Position numbers and translations under genes: made by a program. Below the pieces are notes generated by a model. It was not told where the DNA came from and ran no database searches. It was given only the letters and a program-made list of their open reading frames with translations. From contig NC_089230.1 of assembly GCF_963924675.1 (NCBI RefSeq), positions 72,655,223 to 72,719,222 on the forward strand: a stretch of 64,000 bases of DNA, written 5' to 3'. Positions 44,700 to 56,410 of the stretch are shown here, one piece after another; position 1 is the stretch's first letter; each line of letters starts with the position of its first letter. Source of the stretch: Phocoena phocoena. Its lineage: Eukaryota > Chordata > Mammalia > Artiodactyla > Phocoenidae.

Positions 44700-45715
44700 A
44701 GAAAGTTGCCAAGCCTTGGAAGACGTTGGGACCGAAAGGTATCAGGCTCTTCCTTTAAAGTTTAATCTCATTCATTTGATTCATTAATCCACATTTCAGC
44801 ATTCTTCTGAATATGAATTCTGTTTCTAATATATTCACATCAGCAAATTTATTATCTGAAACTTGTTAAAAGATGTCTCTTGTATTTCATTCCACTTACT
44901 CTTGTCATGTACAAGACCACTCACATATACACGGGGTCACCTGTCTCATTTGAACACCTAAGGATCCATACAGCTGTACTGTAATCCAGTCTACATTTCT
45001 CTCTCCTGTCCATTATGTTGCCATAAGGGACTGCAAAATGCCATCCTGAAGTCCAGGTAGATTGTTTACACAGATTTGCCTGATAAAACAATGTATTTGT
45101 GTTAAGGAAGGAAAAGGTGTCCCTAGGGATTTTGTGATATGTGTTTGATTTTTTTATCTTAATTGTATTTCTCTTCCATATTCAGAAGTTGTAAAGTTGA
45201 TGTGGTATATCCCTAAATGGCTATGAACTTCATTCCAACCTAACAGTCCCTGCAGGTTTCAGAAGTAAGGCTATCTACTACTAAGGTAACTTGTGTTATA
45301 TTCTATCAAAGTTCCCCTAAGTCTGGTAATTTTTCTCAGGAGAACCATAAATATTTCAGAAAGTAGAAGTGACAGGTACTTACTGGGTTCATCAGATATT
45401 TCTTGATCACTAGATTTGAGTAAAATAGCTTTCCAGTAAGTATTATAAGTAGACAGCTGATTTCTTTACAGTCATCAAGAAATAGTAGGAATTATTTTGA
45501 GAAGAATACAATGGAGGCCTTTTATAAAAAATAATTTTGTTGCTTTCACAATTGAGCTATTTCCATTGTTTATAAAGATAGAACTCTTCCCATTTTATCT
45601 CAGGTGGCTTCTGTCTTCATACAAAAGACCCTCACCACTTCTAGTCCATCATTTCATTAACCTATTTAAAGTTGATTTCAAGTGACACAGAGTTCACTTG
45701 AAGCACAAAGTTCCA
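44700..45715. repeat. Possible ancient CR1/L3-type relic
   Basis: 'atgccatcctgaagtccagg' with 'tagattgtttacacagattt' and 'cagcaaatttattatctgaa' recall the CR1/L3 reverse-transcriptase end in reverse. Recalled similarity only, no ORF. Confidence 0.3.
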
Positions 45716-48420
45716 GACACCTTTAACTAACAGTTCAGTGTTCTAATCACTTACAAAATTCAACTTCTGTCTCAGATGTTATTTTGTATTACAAAATGAT
45801 TTTCCAATGGCTCATTTATAAGAAAGTTGTTTCACAGCCGTGATCTTAAAATTTGGAATGAAAGTCCTAAAATGATTGCATGTAAAAAATTCCATGCTGT
45901 CCAATGTTAACCCTAGCAACAGGGCAACCATAATAGAAATGAAAGCTTTATGAAATTCTTAACATTTTCTCATTGCTGTGGGGCTTTTCTTAGCTGAATG
46001 CATATATATATATACGTAATTTTAAATTAGTGCTTTCCCTTAGCAAGTTCTCATATATTTTTTAGTGTCCCAGAGCTAGAATTGTTAGTTTAACTCCTCA
46101 CCATTCTGAAAAGAAAGTCTAATATAGGTTTCTATTTTTAGGCTTATGTGGTTTTAGGACAAATTTACCTTACTGGTCCTGACTTTTGGTAATCTCTCAT
46201 TCCAGAGAACAAGAATGAAAACAATGAACATTTTGTAATTAGGAAATTCAGTAAATACCCTCAATGAATACTAGAAAGTATAAAATGAAAAAACTACTAC
46301 TAGTTTTGATTCCTTAAACGCAGTATTGTGTTTGTTTGGTTTTTTTCAGTGATTTACGGGCAACACCAAGTGAGCAACTGTTTCCCGTATGAAAGGCATC
46401 CTTTAACATGTCATCCAAAGTAACAGGTTCAAAACCTAATCTCTCTGCTTTAACCATCAAGTACTATTTTGTTTGTATGTTTTGTGTAGTATGTGGAATC
46501 CTAACCATTTTCCTTCAAAATCCTATCATAAAAATAAACAAGCAGCATATACAACTGCCTCTGTAGTCACATATACTTGAGCTCAGTTTTGTAATGCTTA
46601 TAAATGGGCAATTAACACCTTTGCATACTTAGCTAGTTTAATTGTGATGTTAATCATCTATCTTTTGTCCTAATCCATTTTATTTTAATGTAGCCATTAA
46701 GCAAAGAAATAAAATGAGAACCTGTGGTCAAAAAGATATCTGTGGATACTTAGAAAACATTAATGTCTTCATTTATATGTATTACAGGGTGAGGCGTGCA
46801 ATGGAAGATGTTAAATTCCTATGTTGTGATGAGTCAGTTTTGCTCTGTGGCAATACAAATAACTGAATAAAGCAAATTTGTCCTTTGCTGTATGCTGACA
46901 GGATTACCACGTGATCATACACCATAATTAGTGACACTCCACACTCTCAGGAATCTTAAAGTGTGGAAAGCAAATGGAAAAAGAGTATTATCTAATGCAC
47001 CAACAATTCAAATGCACATGTGACAAAATGGTTGCTTTTAGTACAGCATGCATGGAATGAGGTCTTCAGAATTTGTCAGTAGCAGGTGTTGGCTATATAA
47101 ATATACATCCAGAACTGTACGTTTGGCCTCTCTCTGTTTCCCCTTCTCTGTTACTTCTCTTTGTTAAGCCACTGACCTTATGGCTTATGTGAGAATAACT
47201 TACCAGAAGCGACTCACGTTCTTCAGATTAGAATAACAAATGTGTATTATTTTTTGCTACCATCTAGTCCACTTAGAGTACCTCTTTTAAGATGGATGAA
47301 TTTGGAAATAGGTGGCTTTTTAAGCTATAAGAGCTCCATCTATTTGATTATGTTGAACATAGAATTCATTGCCTAGTATACAATCTTCTAATTAAAAGCT
47401 CTATAGAAAAAATACATTGTGAGCAGTATACTTTTAAGAAATTTACTTATAGACACCCGAGGGTCATCATCTGCTCCTAAACGAGAGATTTTGCAAGTTT
47501 GAGAAATGACATTTATTTAGTCAAATGTTCAGTCTTCTAGCTTCCAAGACCAACTTTAAGTCCCTGATACGGTGTTATAATTCAAGGTAACTGACCAGAC
47601 ATTTAGGGGCAAGTTGTTACTCTTGGACTTCTTCAGCTCTATAAGGGACATGATTCACCTTGCCTATAATTGACATATATCCTAGGTAGTGGCTTCCCTT
47701 TCTGATTGCAGACCATAGCCAAATATGCAATCCAAAGGCTTACAAAATGCTTGCCCCGTGGACATAGACTACATAATAAAATAGACATTTCCGCATTTGG
47801 TTCACTTTGAAGAATTGGAACGTCGCTTTATAATCCATCCTGCTACACTACATGCTTAGTGATTGATGAGACTAACTTCAAAGATGTAACCCTGTAAAGA
47901 AACTTCCAAATAAATTTTGATTAACAAGCTCAAGCTAGGTTGCCAGTGCCCCAGAGCAAGATCAGATCTACTTGCCTACGGCACATGCAACATCTAGGCT
48001 AGAGTCTGGCACGTAGCAGGATGTCAGGAAAGGTATTTGGTTTGTCTACTAGGTGAAACTGATGGACTGGCCAGTTGTAGTTATGACTGAACCACTCAGC
48101 AATCCCATCATCAGAGGTTTTTCCAAGACTAATGAGAATGATTATTCGCCTAAAAAAGGCAAAATCCAAGGGTTCCACCTGAGATTCCACCTCAGATAGA
48201 AGAGAAACCGTATGATTTGCTCATGCTTTTAACTGGTTTCTGAATGGTCCAGTCTCCTACTAATGATATGGTAAGTCAGACCAGATTATAACAGAACCTC
48301 TGGTTCTAACAAAATTACTTGTCCTATATCAACCTGTACAAACATGGCTTATAACTAACCTCAGAAATTAAAAAGGTCTCCACAAGCTCAACAGTAACAC
48401 TATTTTGTGATCATCACAAT
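45716..48420. other. 2.7 kb stretch without recognised repeats
   Basis: AT-rich, with no SINE, young L1, MIR or L2 that I can see. Around 46,590-46,660 is a cluster of homeodomain- and octamer-like words (GGGCAATTAACACC, TTTGCATA, TTTAATTGTG), and GATGAGTCAGT at 46,828 resembles an AP-1/NF-E2 site. A 63-codon open frame at 47,999-48,190 minus has no motif. Confidence 0.4.
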
Positions 48421-48429
48421 GATATTTTA

Positions 48430-48637
48430 GGGGCTTCCCCGGTGGCGCAGTGGTTGAGTCTGTCTCCCCATGCAGGGGACGCCGGTTCGTGCCCCGTTCT
48501 GGGAGGATCCCACGTGCCGCGGAGCGGCTGGGCCCGTGAGCCATGGCCGCTGAGCCTGCGCGTCCGGAGCCTGTGCTCCACAACGGAAGAGGCCACAACA
48601 GTGAGAGGCCCGCGTACCGCAAAAAAAAAAAAAAAAA
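48430..48637 (+). mobile_element. CHR-type SINE, short form
   Basis: Short form with a small deletion and changes just after the head (GTTGAGTCTGTCTCCCCATG). TSD GATATTTTA (48,421-48,429) and GATAATTTA (48,638-48,646), one mismatch. Confidence 0.94.
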
Positions 48638-48646
48638 GATAATTTA

Positions 48647-48751
48647 TAGAAAATAAATAGAAAAATACTTTTTTCATAGAAAAAACACTTTTTATAGAAA
48701 AATACTTTTATCTTTATAGAAGAATACTTTTATAGAAAAATACTTTTATTT
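48647..48751. repeat. Minisatellite-like array, about five ~20-bp units
   Basis: Degenerate repeats of TATAGAAAAATACTTTTAT (also CATAGAAAAAACACTTTTT and ATAGAAGAATACTTTT) lie directly downstream of the SINE TSD. Confidence 0.85.
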
Positions 48752-49845
48752 CAACTCACAGGAAAATTAAGATATCATATGATCACAGTCATTTTTTTTA
48801 ATGATTAGAAAACTATATCAGAAGGAAAGACACCAAAATAACAAGTGATTATCTCTGGGTGTTAGGATTATTGGTGAGTATTTTCTTATTTCTTCTTTCC
48901 CATATCGTCCAAATTTTCTACAATAAACAGGTACTATATGTGTAATTCTAAAACTTTTATGTTTAAACTGTTACCAAATTGCTATTCATGTTTCACTTAT
49001 TTCATTTCCAGATAAACTGTTCAGTTCACCTCTGCAGCTTAATTAAGACCTAAATTTTCACAAATGGCTGGGATAAGAACATAATTTTATTTGAATGAAT
49101 GTTTGTCAATGCTTTTCTGCAAACAGAAAGAAAAGCCTGAGCTAGAACTTGTCGTCACACACAAAAAAATGAATGCCACTTAGAAAGGTCAATCTATTTG
49201 TTATTCCTTTTTAAAAGAAAGGCGTATGGATATCTCATCTGTATACTGTTTCCCCATGCTAACCTGAATTCATGGTGAACGGTAACTAAAACTTAGTGTG
49301 GTGTGCCTGGCGAAGAATCATAAGAACTGCTTTTATTATTATTTTTAGAAAAGGAATTTCCATTTGAGGTTGCTGAAAGTTTCAGTTCCTAGAGTTGAAA
49401 ATATCAGTTAAATTTGGTAACAAATTCCCTTTGTTTTGGGAAATTCACCAGGAAGGAACTTTTAGTTACACATAAAATTACCTCCCATTGTTCCTGGAGA
49501 GACTTGGGAAGTCTCCATAAATCTGAATGTAGTTTCTATGGAATAAATCCTTGTTCTGTCAGGTAAATGCAAATGGCTGCATTTTCATGCAGACTGTGTC
49601 TTTGCAGGTTAGTGAACTGTTTTCCCCAAATATGGATTTACACTGGATATTAGTGCCCTCCACGTACCAAGACTGAACTACCCCAAATTTGGGAAATACA
49701 TTTTCAACTAGTAATGTGATTATACCATCTGAGCCTTCACTGTCAGCTATGCCCTGCTTCTTCTGCTAAAGGAATGGGAGTTTCCAATGTCGGTCTAGCT
49801 GGAGCAAGAATGGGAAGGAGAGACACTCCTTGAGATATGGAGCTA
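48752..49845. other. Unique AT-rich sequence
   Basis: 1.1 kb, no recognised repeat. A short minus-strand open frame near 49,766-49,960 extends into the SINE. Confidence 0.35.
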
Positions 49846-49860
49846 AAGAAGTAGGGAGCC

Positions 49861-50201
49861 AGGGCTTCCCTGGTGGCTCAGTGGTTAAGAATCTGCCTAC
49901 CAATTCAGGGGACACGGGTTCGAGCCCTGGGCCGGGAAGATGCCACATGCCGTGGAGCAACTAGGCCCGTGCGCCACCACTACTGAGCCTGTGCTCTAGA
50001 GCCCGCAAACCACAACCACTGAAGCCCACACGCCTAGAGCCCATGCTCCACAATGAGGAGCCACCGCAAAGAGAAGCCCGCACACCACAACGAAGAGTAG
50101 GCCCCGCTCGCCACAACTAGAGAAAGCTGCGCACAGCAACGAAGACCCAATGCAGCCAAAAATAAATAAATAAAATAAATTTATTTAAAAAAAAAAAAAA
50201 G
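49861..50201 (+). mobile_element. CHR-type SINE, long form (341 bp)
   Basis: Long form with head GGGCTTCCCTGGTGGCTCAG, canonical B box GGTTCGAGCC, repeated body units ('gagcctgtgctctagagccc', 'gcccacacgcctagagccca') and an AAATAAA-rich tail. Perfect 15-bp TSD AAGAAGTAGGGAGCC at 49,846-49,860 and 50,202-50,216. Confidence 0.96.
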
Positions 50202-50216
50202 AAGAAGTAGGGAGCC

Positions 50217-52609
50217 TGAAGTGAAGGAACGTGGAGATTTTTACTTGGCTGGAGTAGTAGACTAGCTTCCAGACACACAAGAATCTGCAGGGGGCAGGGC
50301 TAGAACCCCGACACTGGGTTCAAACCTCCAGGTAAATCACTTCAGCACCAGAGAGTATTATTTCCCAAAGATTAAGTAAAGCCTTACTGAACATCATTGC
50401 CCTGCACCTCAAAGGGGTTTTGAAGGGTTCAGAGAAAGATATATCTGCACTTAGAGCAAATCGATCTTGCATGTGCGGTGTTAAGTCTTACCAGAAATGG
50501 TCACAAGTGACTTGGAAAACTCTGGAGTTCTGAGTGGTCATCTGGGTGGGTTAGAGAGATGTGGAAGCATTCCCTAGTGATTCCCAGGACTACGTGAGGA
50601 GAGGAGTCCTAGGAAAGAGATTGCGGACTTCAACATTCTGGGCAAGCAGGAAACACCAATCGTTATGGCTTGAATAGTCAAATAAATGTGACCCCAAGCT
50701 AGGGAAGAGAGGTGTGTTGCCTATACACGTATAATCCAGTCTTTATAATATATCAAAACACAGGGTTTGAGACTTTTGGTCAATCAGATGACCCATTTTG
50801 AGTTCTCAGTTTCACCTGTTAAAATGTGTTTAGGAAATGCTTCACTTAAAAAAAAAAGTTTTCCATATTGTTTTCAGTTCTACCTAATTCCTGATACTTT
50901 CCTCTCTGGCTTCACTATGAGATTGTCATTCCATTCTTATTGTTAGAAAGTTCTTTCTTATACCTTCCTCTCCTCCAAGCTAACATTCCCCTCCTATGTA
51001 TATGGAGAGAATTGTGCCCTCTACTGCAAAGAACACATCAAATTGCTTCAGAAAATAAGATAGAATAAATCAACCTTACACTCCTGACGGGCTATCGGAG
51101 GAGTCCATAAATTATCCAAATCCTGTTAAAAGGTTCAGCACGCTTCCGAGGAAAGTGGCCTGAATCACTTCTCAGGATCCTGTATGAGCATTATGGCTCC
51201 TACTGCATGGTTTTCATGAAAACAGTCTTGTTTACCACCTCCAGGAGAGTCTAGCCCTGACGTGGAGGCAAGGTAAACAGCGGCAAGTGACTAAGAACCG
51301 CTGAGGCAGGAGAAGCATCCGGACTCCTTGTTCATGTTGTTGACCAGACTGGCTTCTCATACTTCTTGAAGAGCTGAGGCAGGCTCCTTCATTATCGTCC
51401 ACCAACACCTGGAAGCCATTCCTCTTCATCATCTGTCAGGTGGGGACCGAACAGTCTCAATTTCTCCACCATATCCTCAAACTAGGTAGCTGGAAGAGTC
51501 CTGCAAGCTGCTATTAATTGGGGGTGGGAGGTATACAGGGAAGTTGCTTTCTCCTTCAGGGCTTTATGGATGAGACAGGGGCAGTCATGGGTCTGTAGGA
51601 ACCCTCCATTCTGCTCTTGCCTTCTTGTCTCAGGGACAATGGCTTCCCTCATAGCACCTAGTCCATCCCCTTAAGGGCCTAAGGCTGGGATGCAAATAAT
51701 CAGACTGCAGTTCAGCAATGAGAGTTCTGGAACTGGGCCAAGACACAGAGGTCAGTGACCTCTCAGCAGCTCGACATTAGGAGAAATTCAAGTCCAAGCT
51801 GAGGACCAAGGCAGGTGAACTAAGAACCAGGAGCCATGTTGGGCGGGATGGCTGACTGGAAGGTGAGCAGGTAAGAGGGCAGAGGAGAGCAGGGAGGGTG
51901 AGACTGATGGGCACAGAGCAGCTTGGTGGGAAGGAGTGCAGCTCTGAGCCCCCTTGGCTTGGACCATTGCACCCGCAATCTTTAAAATGAATGATTGCAC
52001 CTGACATTAATTATCCAATTGGAGGGGTAGTGACTGAAACTGTGAGCCTCTGAGGGCTTTCTAAGGCCCCTCAGGCACAGACTGCCAGAAGTTAGCCCCC
52101 CTCCCCAGAACACAAGGATGGCTGCCACAGGAACACGTAACCCAAGGATGTACCTATTTCTAGGGGCTGAGACAAGCACTGGTGCCTCCTAGTTAGGGAC
52201 TGTCACTGCTTCCCGCTCTGTGAGGCCTGGAGCTCCGCTTCTTCAGGTGTAAGGAGACTTCCTGTGTGGAAACAGCCGGTGTTTGTGTGTCACCCCAACA
52301 GTACGCTTTCTTTTCTCTTTCGAGACCCACTCATTCATCTCACACTCATTTTCCTTTCGCTCTGCCCTTCACCTCCACTTCCTGATAATTTTTTTCTCTA
52401 TGCTTTCCTTCTTGACTTGTTTCTTTCATCTTGTCAAGATGCACTTTATTCCTCCTAATGAATGGAAGGATACTAGTCTGAATTAAGAGTACAAATAACC
52501 CCAAGCCCAGACGCAGGCCAGCCCACGCTCAGAGGATGCCTGTACCCTCAGCTCCACGGGCCCATGCTTCCTGAATCCCAGTCTCTGGGGATAGGATCAA
52601 GGCCTCTCC
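50217..52609. other. Long unique stretch, no gene supported
   Basis: 2.4 kb, higher GC than average. Several 60-80 codon frames on the minus strand (51,232-51,432; 51,777-52,007; 51,982-52,179) overlap one another and show no domain. Confidence 0.4.
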
Positions 52610-52743
52610 TTGGAAGCAAAACCAGCAGGTGAGCCTTGAGAAACCCCTGTATCAATGCCGCCTCCTTCTAGGGCAGGGACTCTGTCCTTTTCATCTTTGT
52701 CACTCGGTCCCCAGAATAGTGTTTAATAAAAAGTAGGTGCTCA
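52610..52743 (+). repeat. L2 3' end relic, cut by a SINE
   Basis: 'tagggcagggactctgtcct', 'ttcatctttgtcactcggtc' and 'aaaaagtaggtgctcaa' are the L2 3' end. The SINE begins exactly where the L2 tail should follow. Confidence 0.7.
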
Positions 52744-52970
52744 AGGGCTTCCCTGGTGGCGCAGTGGTTGAGAGTCCACCTGCCGATGCAGGGGACGCGG
52801 GTTTGTGCCCCAGTCTGGGAAGATCCCACATGCCGCGGAGCGGCTGGGTCCGTGAGCCATGGCCGCTGAGCCTGCATGTCCGGAGCCTGTGCTCCGCAAC
52901 GGGAGAGACCACAGCAGTGAGAGGCCCGGGTACCGCAAAAAAATAATGATAAATAAATAAATAAATAAAT
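52744..52970 (+). mobile_element. CHR-type SINE, short form, (AAAT)n tail
   Basis: Short form whose tail changed to AATAATGATAAATAAATAAA. The left flank is L2 and the right flank is L1, and I find no TSD, so the right junction may have been altered by the L1 fragment. Confidence 0.93.
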
Positions 52971-53350
52971 AAGCTACAAGGGCATACTGTACAACATGAG
53001 GAATATAGCCAATATTTTATAATAACTATAAATGGAGTATAAACTTTATAAGTTGTGGGGGACTTCCCTGGGGGTCCAGTGGGTCAAAGACTCCACGCTC
53101 CCAATGCAGTGGGCCCAGATTCGATCCCTGGTTGGAGAAGTAGATCCTGAATGCATGCCACACCTAAGAAGTCCGCATGCTGCAACTAAAGATCCTTCAT
53201 GCCACAACGAAGATCCCGCAACTAAGACCCAGCACAGCCTAAATAAATAAATATTTTCAAAAGTAAAAAATAAATAAAAATTGTGAATCACTATGTTGTA
53301 CACCTGAACCTTATATAACATTGTAGAAAAACTATACCTTAATAAAAAAA
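52971..53350 (+). mobile_element. L1 3' end, split by a SINE
   Basis: 'gctacaagggcatactgtac', 'aatatagccaatattttata', then after the SINE 'ttgtgaatcactatgttgta', 'cacctgaaccttatataaca' and 'actataccttaat' plus A run: an L1 3' UTR in plus orientation. Confidence 0.8.
53057..53271 (+). mobile_element. tRNA-derived SINE, Bov-tA/CHR-related form
   Basis: GGGGGACTTCCCTGGGGGTC head, B box GATTCGATCC, body 'gccacaacgaagatcccgca' and 'actaagacccagcacagcct', then AAATAAATAAA. Different subfamily from the dominant form and more diverged. TSD uncertain (AAGTTGTG versus AAATTGTG). Confidence 0.85.
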
Positions 53351-53568
53351 AAAGAGAGAGCTTATGGAATTCATTTCTCGAATCTTCATTAAAAAAAGAG
53401 ATTTTCCCTAGTGTGGAATGACTCACGTGGATCGTTATCAGAAGGCAAGAGCATGTACTAGATAAACATTCAAGTATCTTTGGCCCAACAGGCCTTTCTT
53501 CCTATTCATGTGGTCCTGGTATTTCAAACTAGATTGTTAACTTATTTTTTTTCTGTAATATAAAGCAT

Positions 53569-53800
53569 TGACATATATACACTACCAAATGTAAAATAGA
53601 TAGCTAGCGGGAAGCAGCTGCATAGCAGCTCGGTGCCTTGTGACCATCTAGAGGGGTGGGGTAGGGAGGGTGGGAGGGAGACGCAAGAGGGAGGGGATAT
53701 GGGGATATACGTATACATATAGCTGATTCAGTTTGTTGTACAGCAGAAACTAACACAACATTGTAAAGCAATTATACTCCAGTAAAGATGTTAAAAAACA
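53569..53800 (+). mobile_element. 5'-truncated L1 3' UTR
   Basis: 'gtaaaatagatagctagcgg', 'aagcagctgcatagcagctc', 'tagaggggtggggtagggag' and 'aattatactccagtaaagat' match the 3' UTR of the full-length L1 (30,740-30,955). TSD not clear. Confidence 0.9.
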
Positions 53801-54564
53801 ACAACAACATACATTTTAAATTTAGTGTCCGAGCTTTGGTGATAGTCAACTAAATTTAAATCAATAAATTATTTTACTTGCAGTTAGACCACATGAAGTT
53901 TGTTTCTTCTGAGCATGGTGTGAGGGGTTCAGTTTCTGACCCTGTGACAGTGTTGGTGGACACTGTTTCATTAAATATAATGGAGCTACATTGAACAGAA
54001 TAGTCTGTACTTATAGTTTTATTTTTTTCAGTCTCCCATAGAAATAACTCCTATAGAAGAAGGTAACATGTAATAATAAAAAGACTAGGAAAATGGACTC
54101 CAGGTTCACATATAGGAAACATACACATCATTCAAGACAGAATGTGTTCAATACACATAAAAAATATGTCTTTTATCTTATTAAGGAGAAAAGAAAATAA
54201 CTTAGCAGAAATGTACACCTGACTGTTTCCATGACAAGCATGGTGTATGCTCTCTTCTATTCACTAGCTCAGCTCTGAATAAGGACTTGCAAGGGCTGAG
54301 GCGGGGCCACCCTGGAGAGGCACTACAATCCTTGTCACACGATGTTCTGTTGCCACAGAGTCCGCAAGCGGTTGCGGTGGAAGGCAACATACTGTAAAAC
54401 GCACTAATGCAGAAGCGTGTGTAAGGCATTATAGGAATGTGGAGGCTGAGTGTACAGCTCATCTTGTGGAGGCACAGGGGCAGGGGCTGAGGCTCTCAGG
54501 TGTCCTGCTCGTACACAGCCTGCTGAGGATGTGGACTTAACCCTGAAGTTAATGCGGCTTCTTC
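53801..54564. other. Unique sequence, nothing recognised
   Basis: An 86-codon minus-strand frame at 54,202-54,462 has no motif. Confidence 0.35.
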
Positions 54565-54730
54565 AGAGAGTTCGACATGGAAGGGTCTGATCGGAGCGCT
54601 CTTCTAGGAAAATCACTTTGGTAACCATGTAGAAGACAGATTCGAGAGCAGTGAGGGTGGGTGGAAACAGGGAGATGAGTTAAGAGGCTATCCAGGAGAG
54701 AAATGGCGATGGTGCTTGAAAATTTCTTTG
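54565..54730 (+). repeat. Ancient mammalian interspersed repeat piece
   Basis: 'ggaaaatcactttggtaacc', 'atgtagaagacagattcgag' and 'gttaagaggctatccaggag' resemble the same old family as 12,155-13,190. Confidence 0.5.
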
Positions 54731-54754
54731 TACAACTGAGCCTCAAAACCTATT

Positions 54755-55165
54755 TCTGTGTCAGTCGGGATAAGTTAGATGATATTGTAAAAGCAAATCA
54801 CCCAAGGTTTTAGTGACTTAAATACAGTAAAGGTGAATTACTCCTCTAGGCTATATATCCATTGTGGGTCAGCTGGGAGCGCCATGTTACTCCAGTGCAG
54901 GGACCCGCTCACAGACTAGCTGCCACCTAAAGCACTGCCTGGTGCTGTGGCAAACAGAAGGAAAAAGGTGGCCAAGTGTGCAGTGACTCTTAAAGTTTCC
55001 TGCCAGAAGTGATATATCCTATAGCTACTCAGTTCACGAGCCAGAGGAGGTCCCGTGGCCACACCCAACTTCAGAAGGGCAGGGAAGTGCATCCCTACCA
55101 CATGCCTGGAAACCAGGGGCTGGGGGAGAGTGAAATGTTTGGAGAAGAGCAGTAATGGTGACACT
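54755..55165 (+). repeat. Ancient mammalian interspersed repeat, class unresolved
   Basis: 'ggttttagtgacttaaatac', 'ccattgtgggtcagctggga', 'gccagaagtgatatatccta' and 'gtggccacacccaacttcag' follow a familiar dispersed mammalian repeat. I cannot recall whether it is LTR or DNA transposon. Confidence 0.45.
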
Positions 55166-55414
55166 TTCTAGTCTATAATCATTATCGAAGAAGACTCATT
55201 GCCAGTTATATGCGGATCCATGAGAAGAATAGACCGTAAAAGGGTTGCCTATAGACCTTAATGGTCTTTCAGTCTTGACCATTTGGTTTAATAGTATGTT
55301 TAGGTCATTCAGGGAAAGAATACTTTTCATTATTATTTGCCCACTGTGTAATCTGGGTACACTCTTTCTCCCTAGCCCAACAGCAGGCATCCCACCTCAT
55401 TTCAAGCTTGCTTT

Positions 55415-55940
55415 ATTCACTCAACAAATATTGACTATCTATCACATCCCAGGCACTAGGGATATAGGAATGAACAAGGCAGACATCAGACAACATCCGT
55501 ATCATATGGCTTCAGGTCTATCAGGAAAAATAGAAATTAAATAATTACACAAACAATTATTTACTTATTGTTGCAATAAGAACTGGGAAGGCAAATATAA
55601 TGTGCAATGAAAATCTAAGAACGGGGGACAGTTTGGAGGGTGAGAGGCATCAGCTGGCTGGAAAGTGGGTCAGGTAAAAGTCCAGTCCAGGGAATGGTTA
55701 CAGGCGGAGAGAAATGCTTGTAGGAAAGCCATTGGTATTCGAGAGGGAACTGAAATAAATCCAGCGTGGCTGGGGCATAGTAAGCAACAGAAAGAGGCAG
55801 GGGGCTGGAGTTGAGACAGGAATGAGATCACGGAGGTTGTCATAGAACAAATTAAAGAGATGGCACATTACACTAAACGCAGCAGAAAATGATTGAAGTT
55901 TTAGGCAGGGGGATGACATCACCCTCATACAGACATATGA
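55415..55940 (+). repeat. Ancient mammalian interspersed repeat piece
   Basis: 'actcaacaaatattgactat', 'ccaggcactagggatatagg', 'ccagcgtggctggggcatag', 'gagatcacggaggttgtcat' and 'gttttaggcagggggatgac' are in the usual order of this old family. Confidence 0.55.
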
Positions 55941-56019
55941 GGGCTGCTCAAAAGGAAATTTACAAGAGGAAGTAATGTGTTGGACACCATAGTGGCTCAT
56001 TCATCTTCTTCAAGTCTTT

Positions 56020-56125
56020 TTTTTTTTTTTTGGCCACTGGATCTTAGTTCCCCCACCAGGGATCAAACCCACACCCCCTGCATTGGAAGCGTGGAGTCCT
56101 AACCACGGGACCGCCAGGGAAGTCC
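56020..56125 (-). mobile_element. Short tRNA-derived SINE, about 106 bp
   Basis: Reverse-orientation head-only SINE (T run, 'ggatcaaacccacaccccct', 'ccaggga' at the 5' end). TSD of 18 bp with one mismatch: CATCTTCTTCAAGTCTTT (56,002-56,019) and CATCTTCCTCAAGTCTTT (56,126-56,143). Confidence 0.92.
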
Positions 56126-56149
56126 CATCTTCCTCAAGTCTTTACTTAT

Positions 56150-56410
56150 ATGTTCCTCCTCCATGAACCCACCACCTTTTACCACCCTTTCTAAGATTAC
56201 AGCCCCATCTTCCCACATTAGCCTCCAGATGCTACTTGCTCTTCTCTTTTTCCATTGCACTTGTCCCTTTCTAACATTTTGATAATTTACTTATTTATTA
56301 GTTGATTTTCTGTCTTCTCTTCTAGAATGTAAGCTCCACTGGGGCAAGGATTTTTTTTCCTAGAAAGTACCTGCCACGTGGATTCTCAACAGATATTTGT
56401 TGAGTTAACG
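56150..56410 (+). repeat. L2 3' end relic
   Basis: 'ttgcacttgtccctttctaa', 'cttctagaatgtaagctcca', 'ctggggcaaggatt' and 'caacagatatttgttgagtt' follow the L2 3' end. Confidence 0.7.
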
